The notes: generated by a model from the letters alone, not told the origin. DNA of 64,000 bases from Euptelea pleiosperma (GCA_035048495.1 CM068540.1:18894829-18958828), one strand, 5' to 3'. Counted from the first letter of the stretch, positions 34,306 to 45,954 are shown. Numbers and translations are program-made.

Positions 34306-35589
34306 GCAACTCACGTAACTCTAGGAATACCAGGATTGTCTTTCCGAAAGCGCTAAATTTTACGTCTTCAGCCAGACATGATTGGGGTACATCAAGTACC
34401 CCCAACCAGGTTAAAACACATGGAGACTAAGTGAATCTTCAGTCTTCCTATCCCCTTAGGTCGAGCTAAAATAGCTATCATATCCCTCGTATGGGTATAG
34501 CCTTGCAGAAAAGCTCTTTCTCAGTATAGACTAAGAGAGGAAGAGTAAGTTCTCTAAGAAGACCCGCAAAAATATTTAGTTCAACAGGGAGGGATCGAAG
34601 ATTGTCAGTAAAAACTGAAAAGGATAGAGGCGGTGGGTTCTCTAACCATGGTTAGCAAATTCACAAATTCATTGAGTTTAGCGGGAATGTATCTGAATAG
34701 AGCAGACTCTAGCAGATCAGTAAATCCAGATTGGTCTGACTCTGATTTAAAGTCATGCTGAAAGTGTTCTTGACACTTGGCTAATATTTCCTTGGGAGAG
34801 TCCGGAAGTAGACTCTCTACGGCACACGGTTCATTGACAATATCGACATTGGTTGGTTGTTGAAAAATATGAACCTCTTCCTTGAGGTAGTCAAATACTG
34901 TCAATCTGTCCCCATCCCGACACCTGATGTGTGCATCAACAATGGTGAGGAACGGTGGGGCCAGGACAACTGGGACCATACTATCTAGACACGGCTCAGT
35001 GTCTGGAATGTCTGCTTTAAGTGGTGAAGCATCATAGGTAGATGATTCCTCTAAGCTAGTTTCAAGTGCTTTGAAGGGCACCGGAGATGGACATGCTGGC
35101 TCATCAGTAATGTTGCACGATCCGATGATTGTAACAACCTCTATTTCCTCCTGTAAATTCTGGCATTGGGATATGGAATGCGAATCATCCTCTATTTCCT
35201 CCAGTAAATTATGGTACTAGGATATGGAATGCGAATCATCCTCATCATAATCAATGGCCATGTCATTCCCCTCCGGATAAGCTATAGGTTGGCTATGGTA
35301 GTTAACTTTCTCTCTCTCATTTTCTAATTGACCTAGGCGTTGCTCCAAGCTCTCCATGGATTGCTGTTGCTCTAGGCGTTGCATGGATTGCTGCTGTTGT
35401 TGTTGCTGGACTTGATGTTGATGAATAATGAGTTGAGCTAGAAGGTCCTCCATACCGGGTTTGGGGGTAGACTGATGCAGTTCAGCTAAGAGAAGCTGAG
35501 GTACCAACTCTTGATTGTGGTCCGACTGAGTTTGAAAGTGATAGGACGGAAGTGAGTCTTGGACTATTTGCTGACTCTGAGAATCCTAA
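34306..35589 (-). pseudogene. Gag-protease segment of the outer gypsy copy
   Basis: Two minus frames. The first, 35,217-35,507 (96 codons), carries a polyglutamine run and leucine heptads (coiled coil) with an acidic end. The second, 34,605-35,081 (158 codons), contains PPFL...VDAHIRCRDGDRLTVFD. This matches the C-terminal part of gypsy retropepsins (GRPFLxTxxAxIdcRdG), with the glycine-arginine of GRPFL lost. After it come linker residues ending in AKLNEFVNLL. RT is absent. It is truncated at 35,589 where copia envelope-like sequence resumes, so this element has lost its gag N-terminus and 5' LTR. Best read as an Athila-like remnant. Confidence 0.6.
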
Positions 35590-36195
35590 CCCCCAAGTCA
35601 GGCATCGTGATAAGGCTAGTTCCATTGTTCTCCACATCATGCATTATCTTGAGATGTCTGTTTCTCTAGACATTCCATACCTCATCTTCCGTTAGATCTT
35701 AGATGCGATGGAATCCCCCGTATCCACTAGGTCCCTTCTTTTTGGATATCTGATCTTCATGATTCTCCAGAAACTTTCAGGGTTCCAATTTTTGCCTCTA
35801 ATCCTAGTTACTTTCCCTCTAAGCCCATCAACAATTCTACTCTTTCCAAGATGCACCTTAGAAGAGATGTCAGTTCAGCTTCCCATAGATGGTCCAGTAC
35901 ATCAGTAGGATCTTCTTCTTCATCCACTCCTACTTCACTCTAGTCCATATCAGATCAGATCACATCCATGACTCAGGAGCTAGGAGCTTTCAAAGGATTC
36001 GTCACTACGGGCTTCCAGATGATAGAAGCCCGTCAAGAGAAGGACTTCAGTGGTGCATGTGTTGATTCATCCTCCTCATCCACTACCAGAGGAGGACTTC
36101 AGTGGCGCATGGAATCAGCCCATCGAAGGAGTGCCGACATGAGACGCTATAGAGGGGACAACAATCATTGACAAGGATGATGATGAGGAGTATAG
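35590..36195 (+). pseudogene. Envelope-like ORF, internal region 2, C-terminal part
   Basis: Resumes the ORF cut at 16,837. Near 35,590-35,700 the frame gives PKSGHRDKASSI and HIMHYLEMSVSLDIPYLIFR, equivalent to the 9,940-9,980 region of copy 1. Further on, 35,708-35,908 and 35,968-36,171 encode FLPLILVTFPLSPS and MTQELGAFKGFVTTGFQMIE (coiled coil) followed by a Ser-rich, basic tail. Frameshifts separate these. This is the only copy of the C-terminus in the window. Confidence 0.55.
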
Positions 36196-36789
36196 ACATT
36201 TCCTCTGATTGATTTCTGACACAATTGTTTCTTTGTGTCATCTTATGTACTTTTGAACTAATTTTGAACCACTATCTGGTCTTATGTACTTCTGACTTGT
36301 TTGATTGTAAAGGGCAACCGACTCTTACAATTTTATATATTTATTGTACTTTAGTACTGCTTATATTCGATGCCACGTCTATTTGATATCATATCTTATA
36401 TTTGTAATATTTGATGCCATTTTGTTTTCTCTCCTTTGTCAATTTTTGACAAAAAGGGAGAGAATGTGGAAGAATGGTTCCTAATGTATGGTTCCAGATA
36501 TGGTTTATAATACATATTCATAATGGAGAACTTGGCAAAAACGAATTGGTTCTGGTAAAACTATTTATAACTTCTAAAACTTAAACTCTCTGATGATTTA
36601 AACTAACAATATACTAAGAGGGATTAAAATCCATATCCATATTTGCCATCTTTTTATGTGATGTGATTGATAAGACTTAAATAAATATGTGTTGGTGCCT
36701 CTCCCTGCAACATGATACATTTGTTTTTGTTGGGTGGGTTAGGCTCATTGTTAGGGGGAGAATCATTGTATATTTTGTTCTATAATTGA
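36196..36789 (+). other. 3' untranslated region of internal region 2
   Basis: No ORF. It contains two extra purine tracts (AAAAAGGGAGAGAA near 36,452 and TAGGGGGAGAA near 36,754). Several polypurine-like tracts are usual downstream of the envelope-like ORF in SIRE-type elements. Confidence 0.5.
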
Positions 36790-36802
36790 CAAAGGGGGAG
36801 AT
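36790..36802 (+). other. Polypurine tract
   Basis: CAAAGGGGGAGAT directly abuts the TGATAAGTATAC start of LTR 3. It is the plus-strand primer site expected at a 3' LTR, so LTR 3 is the true 3' end of the array. Confidence 0.85.
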
Positions 36803-37807
36803 TGATAAGTATACTCCTTATGTTGTCAAATTCAGAATAACCTTGAGTATTTGTGTAATCTCTATTGATTAATTACTATGGACTTGGGAGAGCGTGTCTC
36901 GATGATTTCGAGATGGGCGATGAAGCAATCCTTGATGGGCAGTGGGGACTGAAGAATCGTGGACTTGGAAAAAATCCTAAGAATTCCACTTGGACATAAT
37001 TGGAACCCCTGGCCTATAATTGGAAACCCTCATAGGTAGGTCCCCAAAATATGTCAAACTGTTAAACGGGTTGACCGGACTTGGAGTCAGGGCGACCGGT
37101 AGGGGAAATGACCGGTCGATTGGACTTGGATATCCTCGAATCATGAGCGTGCCCTTCTCCTCCTATTCTACTATAAATACCCCCTACTCCTACCCTTCAT
37201 ACTTACCAATTCACTCAGCCTCTCGTGCTGTCCTATGTGGGAGACTGGCTTCGGTGGTCTGCGTTCTTCGATCGGTTCCAGATCAACTCAGGTGATTGGC
37301 TTGTGTTATAGTTTTAAGTCGCAGCTTCGTTTGAGCTTTAGCAACGAGGCTACGTTCCTACTCAATATCGGTTGAGAGGTAACTTCGTTTATTTGGAGCT
37401 TTCTTTTTAGAAAAAAATCACATATTGAAAATAATCATTAATATTGTTACCCTGCTCAAGTCAAGATCGGTCTTGACTAGGTTGGAGTTTCGTTGCGTCC
37501 TTATTCCGTTAGTTATCGATTAGGATCGAGACTGGGTTCTTTATCCTATTCAATATTGTAAGATTTCTTAGGTATTGAATTAAAACAGTGCTAAAGCTTA
37601 GTGGAGCTATTTGAAAGTAGATGTAGGTGTTGATTCACCGAACCACTATAAATACTTGTGTTGTGGATTGTTGTTTATTTACTTTTACTACTTTGGTTGA
37701 TTTATTTGTTTAAGCATATTAGTACGTAACCAACTCTAAGCTAAAAGTTAATAGACCTATTCACCCCTCCCTCTAGGTCCTCTTATATCAATATCAAGGG
37801 AACTTCA
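36803..37807 (+). mobile_element. LTR 3 (3' LTR) of the composite copia array
   Basis: 1,005 bp with ends TGATAAGTATACTCC ... AGGGAACTTCA and TATA box 37,172-37,179. It follows a polypurine tract and is not followed by a primer site, which marks it as a 3' LTR. Homologous to LTR 1 and LTR 2. Confidence 0.85.
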
Positions 37808-38376
37808 TACTGTAGCACAAAAAGCAACTTTCATCACCTGAACCTGACTGTTAGAAAATAGAACGCATTTTCCTATTTATAAGAGTCGAATTGGCCCTCA
37901 GCTATTTCTAACAAAATCGAAGATCCCGATGATATCCTTCAATTAGAAGGCCAAATATTGAAATTCTACTTCATTTGAAAGATATGAGTCATTTTCAAAA
38001 TAGTTCAAGTTATGTAACTCTTCAAAACTTCAAGAAAATTACTTTTTCATCAATGTTATTCTTTAAAATAACTTAACTAGTGTTTTACCATATCATTCTT
38101 AAAAATATGTTAATTTGACATTTTTATACTTTTAGTTGACTAGGTTGACTTTTTAAAAGTCAAAGTTTGACTTAACTACTAATACTTGACCCTAATTAAA
38201 ATCACAAATCACGTCTTTAAATGAAGATTTCTCCTCATCTCAATTTTAAATCTATTGCTTATGCACTTGTTATCTTTAAACTTTAGTTATGGAGATATCT
38301 TGAATACTTTTAGAATTAATATTTGAGTCATGATGGGTCTTTCATGTGATATCAACGTTTGAATGGAGCGTGTTAT
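37808..38376. other. Gene-free spacer
   Basis: AT-rich sequence with no ORF or recognised repeat. It may be the remains of another LTR, but I see no termini. Confidence 0.4.
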
Positions 38377-38916
38377 TGAAATTCTCTTTTAATTACCATA
38401 ATATGTCATAGAGGGGGTGAATATGATAATTTAAATTTTTTTTGTGGATTATATAGAGATTTAAATTTAATGATCACATAAAGCGGAATAGGATCAAATA
38501 ATTAAAATTTGAATCATCCACAGAACATAGATATGGGTAAATCTAAGATAAAATATGCAAACATTCACAATTATATGAGACACAGATTTATAGTGGTTCG
38601 ACGACTCACACCTACGTCCATTGTCTAATACTCAACACAAGTAGTAATATATTATTTTAATTATTTTTATAACATATCGAATCGAAATAAATAATCAACC
38701 AATTAAGATAACACTTAATCTCAATCTAACGAGAATCGTTTCTCGCTCATTTAGAGAGTTAACCTAGGCTAGTAGACTTTTAGAGAAGTACTCTTCTCAT
38801 GGATCTACAATTCTCAATTTGATCTATACGAGAATCACTTCTCGCTTACCTAGAGAGTCAGATTAGGCCCGTAGTATTTTAGAGAAATAATTTCCTCAAG
38901 GATTCCACAATCCCCA
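38377..38916 (-). mobile_element. Family E LTR, left half (split by CACTA insertion)
   Basis: Starts TGAAATTCTCTTTTAATTACC; homologous to 5,610-6,150. Continues at 44,832. Confidence 0.65.
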
Positions 38917-38979
38917 TACTACAAGAAAAATGCAGATTAGGAACAACCCTAAAATTGGCTTGAGCACGTTTTGGAACCA

Positions 38980-41700
38980 TCTCCAATTTGGAAGAGTTTC
39001 AAACCGGTTCAAAAGTTGTAAACCCGTTTCTAAAATTAGAAACCATTTCAAACCCTACTAACATGTTTTGAAACAGAACTCTTCCACAAAATATAAGTTT
39101 CGCACGCCCATTTCCTTTCTTAGAAGTGTTCGAAGCCCTAGCCTCCAAATCCCTCATCTCCTCCGACGCACAAGAGCCCTCTTCTGTCGCAAGCTATTCT
39201 CCATTCCGTTCGACGTTGTTCGCCATCCCCGGTCTCTCTCTATCTCAGTTCCCTGCTATTTGTAAGCTATTCTCCGAATCTCTTTCTATCTCTCGTTGGC
39301 TTATCTCCGATTATCTCCTCAAAAAATGGTGAGTTTCTACTATTTTTTCCCTTCTTTACTTTGGTAGGGTTTCGCTTATACTTCGGTAGGGTTTCTTTTG
39401 TGTTCGATCCGGAGTTGATTTTTTTACTTCAGAGTTTGATTGGCCTTTCATGTGCTTGTTACAAATCTGTGACACAGTCGAAGAGGTTTTTCAGCTTGGC
39501 ATATAGAGGTTTCTGAAACAAAGGGTATGCATACAACCCTCTATTTTATGGATCTGTTTTTTTGTAATGGAGGTTGAATGGTGTTTGGTAGTCCATTTTT
39601 CCTTGCAAATATGGTGTGGTCTTCAAGCATCCTCAACACTACAAGTAGCAAAACCTATGATTTTTTCTTCTTCTTTTTATAGATTTTCAAATAGTATCCA
39701 TTTTTGTATGCTCTATAAAGTAAAAAAGAGAGCTAGAGCGGCAAGAATTTTGATATCTAGAGAAGATATGATGAGGGCAGCTGAAATTGATGGGATGAAG
39801 AGGATAAGATGACTCTTTCTTTTTCTTAGGCTTCTTTTGTTTGAGCAATACTAGAAAAAAAAATTCTTGCAAGCTCAGTAGTATTTATAGTTTTTTCAAA
39901 CCTACCTTCTCGTAGGTACTTCAAAGGATTTCTCGTTCCAAGAGAGACAAGATGGCAAACATCTTTGTAAGCTCGATCTCACGGCAAGGTAAACAACTCT
40001 GTTTTTAGGTTAGAGTTAGGGTTTATTTGTTCTATTTTAGGTAGGATTGGGGTTTATTTTTCTATTTATGTAAATGTCACCACTGGTCGTACAGAATTTA
40101 TTTTTCTATTTAGAGTTCAGAACCTATATAAGCAATTCAATTTTAGTAAAATTCTAGAAATTCCTGATTAAATCCATGTTTGATAACACCCATTGAGCTA
40201 CATGTTCCTACTTTTTTCTTCTAAGACTGCCTCATGTCACCTATTGCTATTGGTATCATCTGTACTATTGGATTTCATTTCAATAAATGGTTCATACCAG
40301 TCTAATAGTAGGGCCAATACTTAACTATTCAATTTTGGTACTACTTTCCTAACCAATATTAATCTCCCACTTGGAAAATGTCAAAGTGTCTGTGGAAGCA
40401 CCATCCCAAATAACTAAAAAAATGCAAGCACATTTGTTACTATGTTTTTGAATCTCGAAAGTGTCAAAAACATTTTCATTGCTGCATCTTGGGTGACTTT
40501 ACATAATCCTTTTGTTTAGCTTGATCTCGTATGTATTGTAATGTGTTTTGTTGGTGTTTTTCTATTAGTTTTATCTTTGATTTCTTAAGTTATGTATTGC
40601 TGGACATTAGATAGAAAGCAAGAAAACTGTGAATTATTCTCAATAGGTATAAAATATAGGTGACTTACCAATTTTAGGATCCTTAAAACCTTTCACAAGA
40701 CTATATCGAAGCTTGTTTTTCTGAATCCTAGTTATTGCTTACACAAAAGTTTTCTAAAGTTTGGAAAATCGAACTTTTGAAAAATTGGATGTTCTTGTGC
40801 AATAGGAATAGATTGTCGTGGTTATGCAAAGAGATAGAGAGACAAAGCATGATATAGTTGCTCATCATATAAGATACACTTGGTTGATGTTTGTTCCTTT
40901 TAGACCGTGGGTAGAAAATTTCCAATATGTTATTATGAGAACTCCATTTAGATTTTATGCTTACCTCATTCAGCGCATTCAAGCTCGGTCAGCAAGCAAG
41001 TCATCTTTCCAATTCATGAAAATGTCCTACGAGGATTAAATATCCATCTTGGATTCTTTCATTTTGTCGGTCCCAAGATAACTTGATTGTTCAACTAAGT
41101 AGGTTTGCTATTGCAAAAATTGGTATTTATACTACTAAGTAATATTATTTAGTTATACACTACTAGGTTCTCACCAAAAAAAGTGTACTATCATTTAATT
41201 TAGTGTTTAAGAGAAACATAGGGAAATATATTAACAAAAAAAGAAACATAGGAAAATATGGCATTTTACCAAAGTTTGAAGTGGAATTGTCCAGTTTGGG
41301 CACGTAAAACATTTTGGGTGCCAAAGTAAAGCAATTGAATGGCTGTACTGGTCTTAGGAGAATTGGATTCAATTTTGCCATGTATTTGATTCAATTTTGC
41401 CATGTCCAAGTGATTTACCTGTACCTGCCAGGTTCTCCTTCTCTTTTGGCCATTAGTACTATCTTCCCACCATCAATTTGTGAATTATGGATGGTTAAGA
41501 AGGGGGTTGGGTTTGTGCACACTCACAGGAAGACCCCAATTTTTGAATTTTTGATAACACCCATTGTGAATTTTGAAGTGCCAAAGTAAAGCAACATTGG
41601 AAATCACTTGTTGAACTCTAATTGGACATTAACCACCATGGGTGTTACCAACTCATTGGGTTATATACCCAATATTTTAAATAATATGTTACTTCAACTT
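38980..41700 (+). other. CACTA 5' non-coding region, possible captured exon
   Basis: No domain is recognised in the short frames here. From 39,050 to 39,325 the sequence looks like a host 5'UTR (CT-rich, CTCTCTCTATCTC) ending in ATG followed directly by GTGAGT, i.e. a start codon abutting a splice donor. This may be a captured host first exon or the element's own leader. The frames 39,567-39,812 and 40,818-41,039 have no recognisable family. Confidence 0.3.
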
Positions 41701-41706
41701 TATAGG

Positions 41707-42042
41707 ATGTCAACATCAAATAGCAAAGCCTAGATGACTAAACCTAGAACAAGTTCAGAGTACTTGGAGGGGGTTCTTTCATTCATTCAATTTACAAAGG
41801 AAATTAGTGGTAGACATGATGATTTTCCGTGTCCATGTGTGAAATGTCGAAATGTGCATGGGATGAAAACTCTTGATATGATTGTGGATCATTTGATTAT
41901 GAATGGTATTGATAAGTTGTACACAGTTTGGTATGCCCATGGAGAAAAAGATGTGAATAGTAAGGAGCAAGAACCAACATCAGAGTCAGCTGATCACAAT
42001 GAGGATGTGTTTCATAGAATGGAGGAAGGAGCGGAGAGCTAG
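41707..42042 (+). pseudogene. TNPD-type transposase N-terminal fragment (transposase-associated domain)
   Basis: After a start at 41,707 the frame meets a TAG where the family has the W of a W-M motif, then reads TSSEYLEGVLSFIQFTKE, CPCVKCRN, DHLIMNGIDKLYTVWYAHGE. These are the signature blocks of the transposase-associated domain at the N-terminus of CACTA TNPD proteins: two paired cysteines, then HL..GF...Y..W..HGE. The DDE catalytic part that should follow is absent; the next recognisable sequence is the Ptta-like gene. The protein ends after an acidic tail at 42,042. It would have bound element DNA, but is dead. Confidence 0.8.
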
Positions 42043-42202
42043 TCCGCACTCATGTGCCTATTTCATTTTCAGACTGGCATTTAGTGCCACAACAGACAAA
42101 ACAAGAACTTTGGCATTTGTTACAGGATAAAATATGTTGAAATATAACATTCAATAGGATAGTAGTTAATTACCATGCCTACTACATTTTAATTTTCTTG
42201 TA

Positions 42203-43226
42203 GGTGGAGTTTGTTCTTCCTCCGTCCTATCGAGTCCATTGCCTTAAGGGAATGGCAGAAGCCTTCCGAAAATATAAGGCTAGTTTGAGGAAGAAATACT
42301 TCGACAAGTATGAAACCAATGATGATAGACAGCGAGATTGTCCTCCTAGTGTTAGGCAATAAGATTGGGAGGCATTTATTAGACATAATGCAACAACAAA
42401 AGTTGCCGAGACAAGACAGAAAAATACAAAAAATAAGAAGCATCTTGATGTCTATCATAGGACTGGTAGACACAGCCACGCACGCCTAGAAGACATGATG
42501 GTAAGTATTGATAGTTATAAATACTATAAATCTCACAAAATTTTCTTATTTTTTATGTTTTATTCAAAATTAATAAATTATAATTCATGCAAATGCAGCA
42601 ACAGGAAAGAAAAGAAGGTGAAGGTCCCATTACGAGGGTTGATGTGTTGGTTAGAGCGTATACAGGAAAAGATGGCTCTACCTCTAGTAGTGTCGCCTCA
42701 TGTGTTGTAAGTTATTCATCATAGAATTACGTTTATATAATTCCTAAGATATTCTAATGTTTACATATTTGGTTATATAATATTACAAGAAAAAATGAGA
42801 GAAATAACTGCTACCCAAGCCTTTGAAAGCTGTTCTTAAGACATCCTCCACGATCCCTTGAGTCGGATCTTTGGAACTGATAAAAGGGGACGTGTTCAAG
42901 GTGTGGGGACTACTGTCTCCGGAACACAAATCATAGGGTCATCTACAGCAATGGAAAAGCTTGCAAAGAAGGATGGGCAAGAACGAAATTGCATACTATT
43001 AAGTTGGGATAAAAAAGTGGCTGCTGTGGGAAGAATGGTTGTTGAGCCTGCACCTGTAGTTGTACATGGAAGAGAGATTCTTGAAGACAAGGTCAAGATT
43101 ATTATAGACAGCATTATTCTCCCAAATGTCTCATTGCCCATAGTGAATAGGTTTGCAGTGACCCTTGGGGATGTTGGAGAGGGTGGATTTTGTGTGTGGC
43201 CTAAAGCTTCTATTAAGTCCACATAA
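42203..43226 (+). pseudogene. Ptta/En/Spm-type plant transposase (TNPA-like), broken
   Basis: Three exon-like blocks. The first, 42,203-42,499, follows a TTCTTGTAG acceptor and reads LPPSYRVHCLKGMAEAFRKY, KKYFDKYE, then a stop at 42,360-42,362, then DWEAFIRHNATTKVAE and HRTGRHSHARLEDMM, ending at GTAAGT. The second, 42,600-42,709, reads EGPITRVDVLVRAYTGKDGS. The third, about 42,790-43,226, has another stop, then LSRIFGTDKRGRVQGVGTT and a C-terminal WDKKVAAVGRM...LPIVNRFAVTLGDVGEGGFCVWP domain. This order matches the plant transposase (Ptta/En/Spm) family. Two nonsense changes make it non-functional. Confidence 0.8.
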
Positions 43227-43980
43227 AGTCATTTGAAAATTGTCACTTGAATATTTGATAGACGTCTTTTTCCAGTTATTTGACTACTAATTGGTATTGT
43301 TAGTTGTTTTAGGATAAACCTTTTTTAACTCCGCCGCATTGCCGGTCCCAAGCCCAGGTAAAGGAGAAGGGAAAATGGAAGTAAATGAGGGAACCTTCTC
43401 CAATTGCGATCAAGTAAGTATTGTTTGCTTGTTAAGTTGTTGTTTTGCTCTAGAATACCTTATTAAGATGTATGGTATATCGTTATTTATCGCTTTTTCA
43501 CTGAATTTTTTTATTTGTTAGGTGGAGAAAGAAACAAGGCAATATAGATACCGTACAATATAGCATATTAAATATCTCCTGTGTGTAAACTTTAGGCTTT
43601 AAGCCTTTTTCTTCTTGAAATTAAAATTGTCATCATAACTTGAGGTTTGTTGTTTGTTTCCAACTCTCATGAGAATGTTGACAGTCCAGCCACATCTTAT
43701 CACTGCAACATGGGAAGAGAGGTAGGTTTCTTTTATTGGGCATGCATTTGCATTATTTCAAAGGATTTATAAAATGTTTAGTAGACCAGTAGCTATCCTA
43801 GCTAATCATTCATTATTTTCATGTTTTTTTTCAGCCTCTGTTGTTGAGCTCCACACCACAGTCCATGTGCCTACACTTGCAGTAATGTGTCATTGAGGAC
43901 ATTCCCAGGTGTCCCAATATGAAGTCAGCAGTGAAGGTAAACCACCAACATATAATAATGTGATGATTCATGGTCTGAAG

Positions 43981-44450
43981 TTACCTATGTGGATCTACCA
44001 AGAAGCGATACTCATGGGGTATAAAAATAGATGTCACTTTATTCATGTATAAAAATGGACCCTTTGACATCAGAACTTGCAGAACTGAGCACTTGGGAAT
44101 AATCCTCTTCTCCAAACTAAGCAAGAGAAGATTCGGGCACTTGGCAACCACTGAAGATTTCCAATCAGCTTGTTCATGAAGAAATCCATCAATTTCCTGA
44201 CCTTCTACTAGTTTCTTAGCTATTCTAACACTCTCCTCAAGCCGATTGTTCTTTAGCACCAACGTGGATGGTTGAATCATGATCAATTTAGAAATATTGG
44301 AATCAGGTACACCATGGGTTTGCAAGGTCGAGATGTTGGGTCCCATTGTTTTCTGGAGATTGTCTTGAAGAATTTGGTGTCACTTCTTGAGAACAGTCAT
44401 GAGGTTCTTGTCAGAGTGAACAAATGTTCCAAGGAAATTATTTTTCAATT
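43981..44450 (-). pseudogene. Captured mTERF (mitochondrial transcription termination factor) gene fragment
   Basis: On the minus strand the frame reads FVHSDKNLMTVLKK, a stop, then MGPNISTLQTHGVPDSNISK, LIMIQPSTLVLKNNRL, VRIAKKLVE, later KSSVVAKCPNLLLLSLEKRI, IPKCSVLQVLMSKGPF and a C-terminal stop at 43,981. HGVPDSNISKLI and PNLLLLSLEKRIIPKCSVLQ are typical blocks of plant mTERF organelle proteins, which bind organellar nucleic acid through helical repeats. The centre (about three mTERF repeats) is missing, joining two distant parts. It lies antisense inside the CACTA element, so it is a transduplicated host fragment. Confidence 0.85.
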
Positions 44451-44599
44451 TTTTTAGTAATCGTCAGAATTGACAATGATCAAAGCATTTTTTAAGTGCG
44501 TTAAATAAGCAAAATGCATCTTTAGAAAAAGTGTGAAATCAGCAAAATGCATTTTTTATTATGAAAATCTTGAAATGGAAAATTGGCTTTTATTTTTTT

Positions 44600-44831
44600 G
44601 GAACGGTTGAGTAATGAAAATCCGTTCCAAAAGCTATTCCAACCATTACCCAACCGCCCTTATTGTTATCTTATTTTTGGAACGGTTATCTGTTTTTGGA
44701 ACGGTTCAGAACCGTTCCATATTTTGGAAGATTTGGAACGGTTTTGAACCGTGTCGAAAATTTAGGTACGCCATTTTTTTGCAAGGTCCAAAACCATTCC
44801 ACCGTTCCTAAACTATTTTTTTCTTGTAGTA
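44600..44831. repeat. CACTA 3' subterminal repeats
   Basis: Direct and inverted copies of GGAACGGTT/AACCGTTCC are packed here. By analogy with En/Spm these are transposase-binding repeats. Confidence 0.7.
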
Positions 44832-45954
44832 TCAACTCATTTTATGAGTAAACACTCATTCACCAATCATAAAAATCTAAGTTTGATAATATTGAATTCA
44901 ATTTAAATGGTTTGTTTTTAGAGTTACTTACCTTTTGATGAATTTGATAAAATGGTAAATCCTCGGAGAAGAATTGGCCACAGAGGTACTCTGCTACAGA
45001 TAATCCTCTTCTAGGAAGAAGATGATTATAGGCATCAATACGCTTTGTAGTCTCTCAAACAATTAAAGCCTTCACAAAAGATTAACTAGATTTGTTTATG
45101 TGAAGCTCTCTCAAATTCCAAATCTCTAGACTCAAGAGAGGTTAATCAAAAAATGGGAGTCAAAGAGATAGCTTGATTGGGTTAATCTCCACTGATGTGT
45201 TTAGTCTCTATTATATAAAGATATACCCAAACAAGAGAAACAGACCTAAAAGAACCATTTGAATGGCTTAAGTGCGCCAAAATTCGCGCAAAAGACGAAG
45301 TCAAAACGAGATTCAGAATATGAGGGGTCGACCGCATACTTTGACTGGTCGACCGATCACTATCGGTAAACTATCCGAGGTTCGGTCAGCCGCACAAAAT
45401 GGTAGGTTGACCGCTCAAGTCGATACAAAAGATTTTTCTAATGGGAACAGTCGACCGCACCTTTTTACTGATCGACTGCTCAGAGTTAAGAGACTCTGGT
45501 TGACCGCACTTTTTGGTCGGTTGGTCGGTCAACTGACTACTCAGCCAACTCGAATAATATCCAACACAACTTCCTACTGTGACTAGCACAGTCTCCAAAT
45601 AATAAACAAAAGATCCAAGGGACATTTAGGGTCAATGAGAACTGTTGGCAATGTGCAGTATACCCTTAGATGTATACAAGTAACAGCAACACGAGATTCT
45701 GATAGTTGAACATTTGATAAGTGAGAACGTATGTTGAATATGTACTTCAAATCTTCATGCTTCAACTTGACTTTGTCTTCAATTGAGCTTTAATACTTGG
45801 GTTGATTTTCTCCAACATTTGTTCTTCTTCGATTTGTTGATAAGGTCCACTTGATTTTTGATACTTCAGTGTTCAGAGAACTTCTAACTAACGAGATAAA
45901 TTACAAAAGAACTAAGAGTTCTTAGGATTGACAACAAAGACTTTTCAGTTATCA
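44832..45954 (-). mobile_element. Family E LTR, right half
   Basis: Continues 38,916; homologous to 6,157-6,950. On the minus strand the end reads TGATAACTGAAAAGTC then TTTGTTGTCAATCC, which resembles the start of family A LTRs (TGATAAGTATAC ... TTGTCAATTCC), linking it to the SIRE-like lineage. It contains clustered GGTCGACCG motifs (45,328-45,545). Confidence 0.65.

Larger units (their letters stand above)
38917..44831 (+). mobile_element. CACTA (En/Spm) transposon, 5.9 kb
   Basis: Terminal inverted repeats TACTACAAGAAAAA at 38,917 and its complement ending at 44,831, a one-base variant of the plant CACTACAAGAAAA terminus. The flanking trinucleotides are CCA (38,914-38,916) and TCA (44,832-44,834), a 3-bp duplication with one change. 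The homologous LTR at 6,140-6,165 shows the empty site. Subterminal repeats of GGAACGGTT type cluster in the last 240 bp, and GGAACCATC/AAACCGGTTC types in the first 150 bp. Internal coding is broken: a TNPD N-terminus, a TNPA/Ptta-like gene, and a captured mTERF fragment. The DDE transposase core is missing, so it is non-autonomous. Confidence 0.9.
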
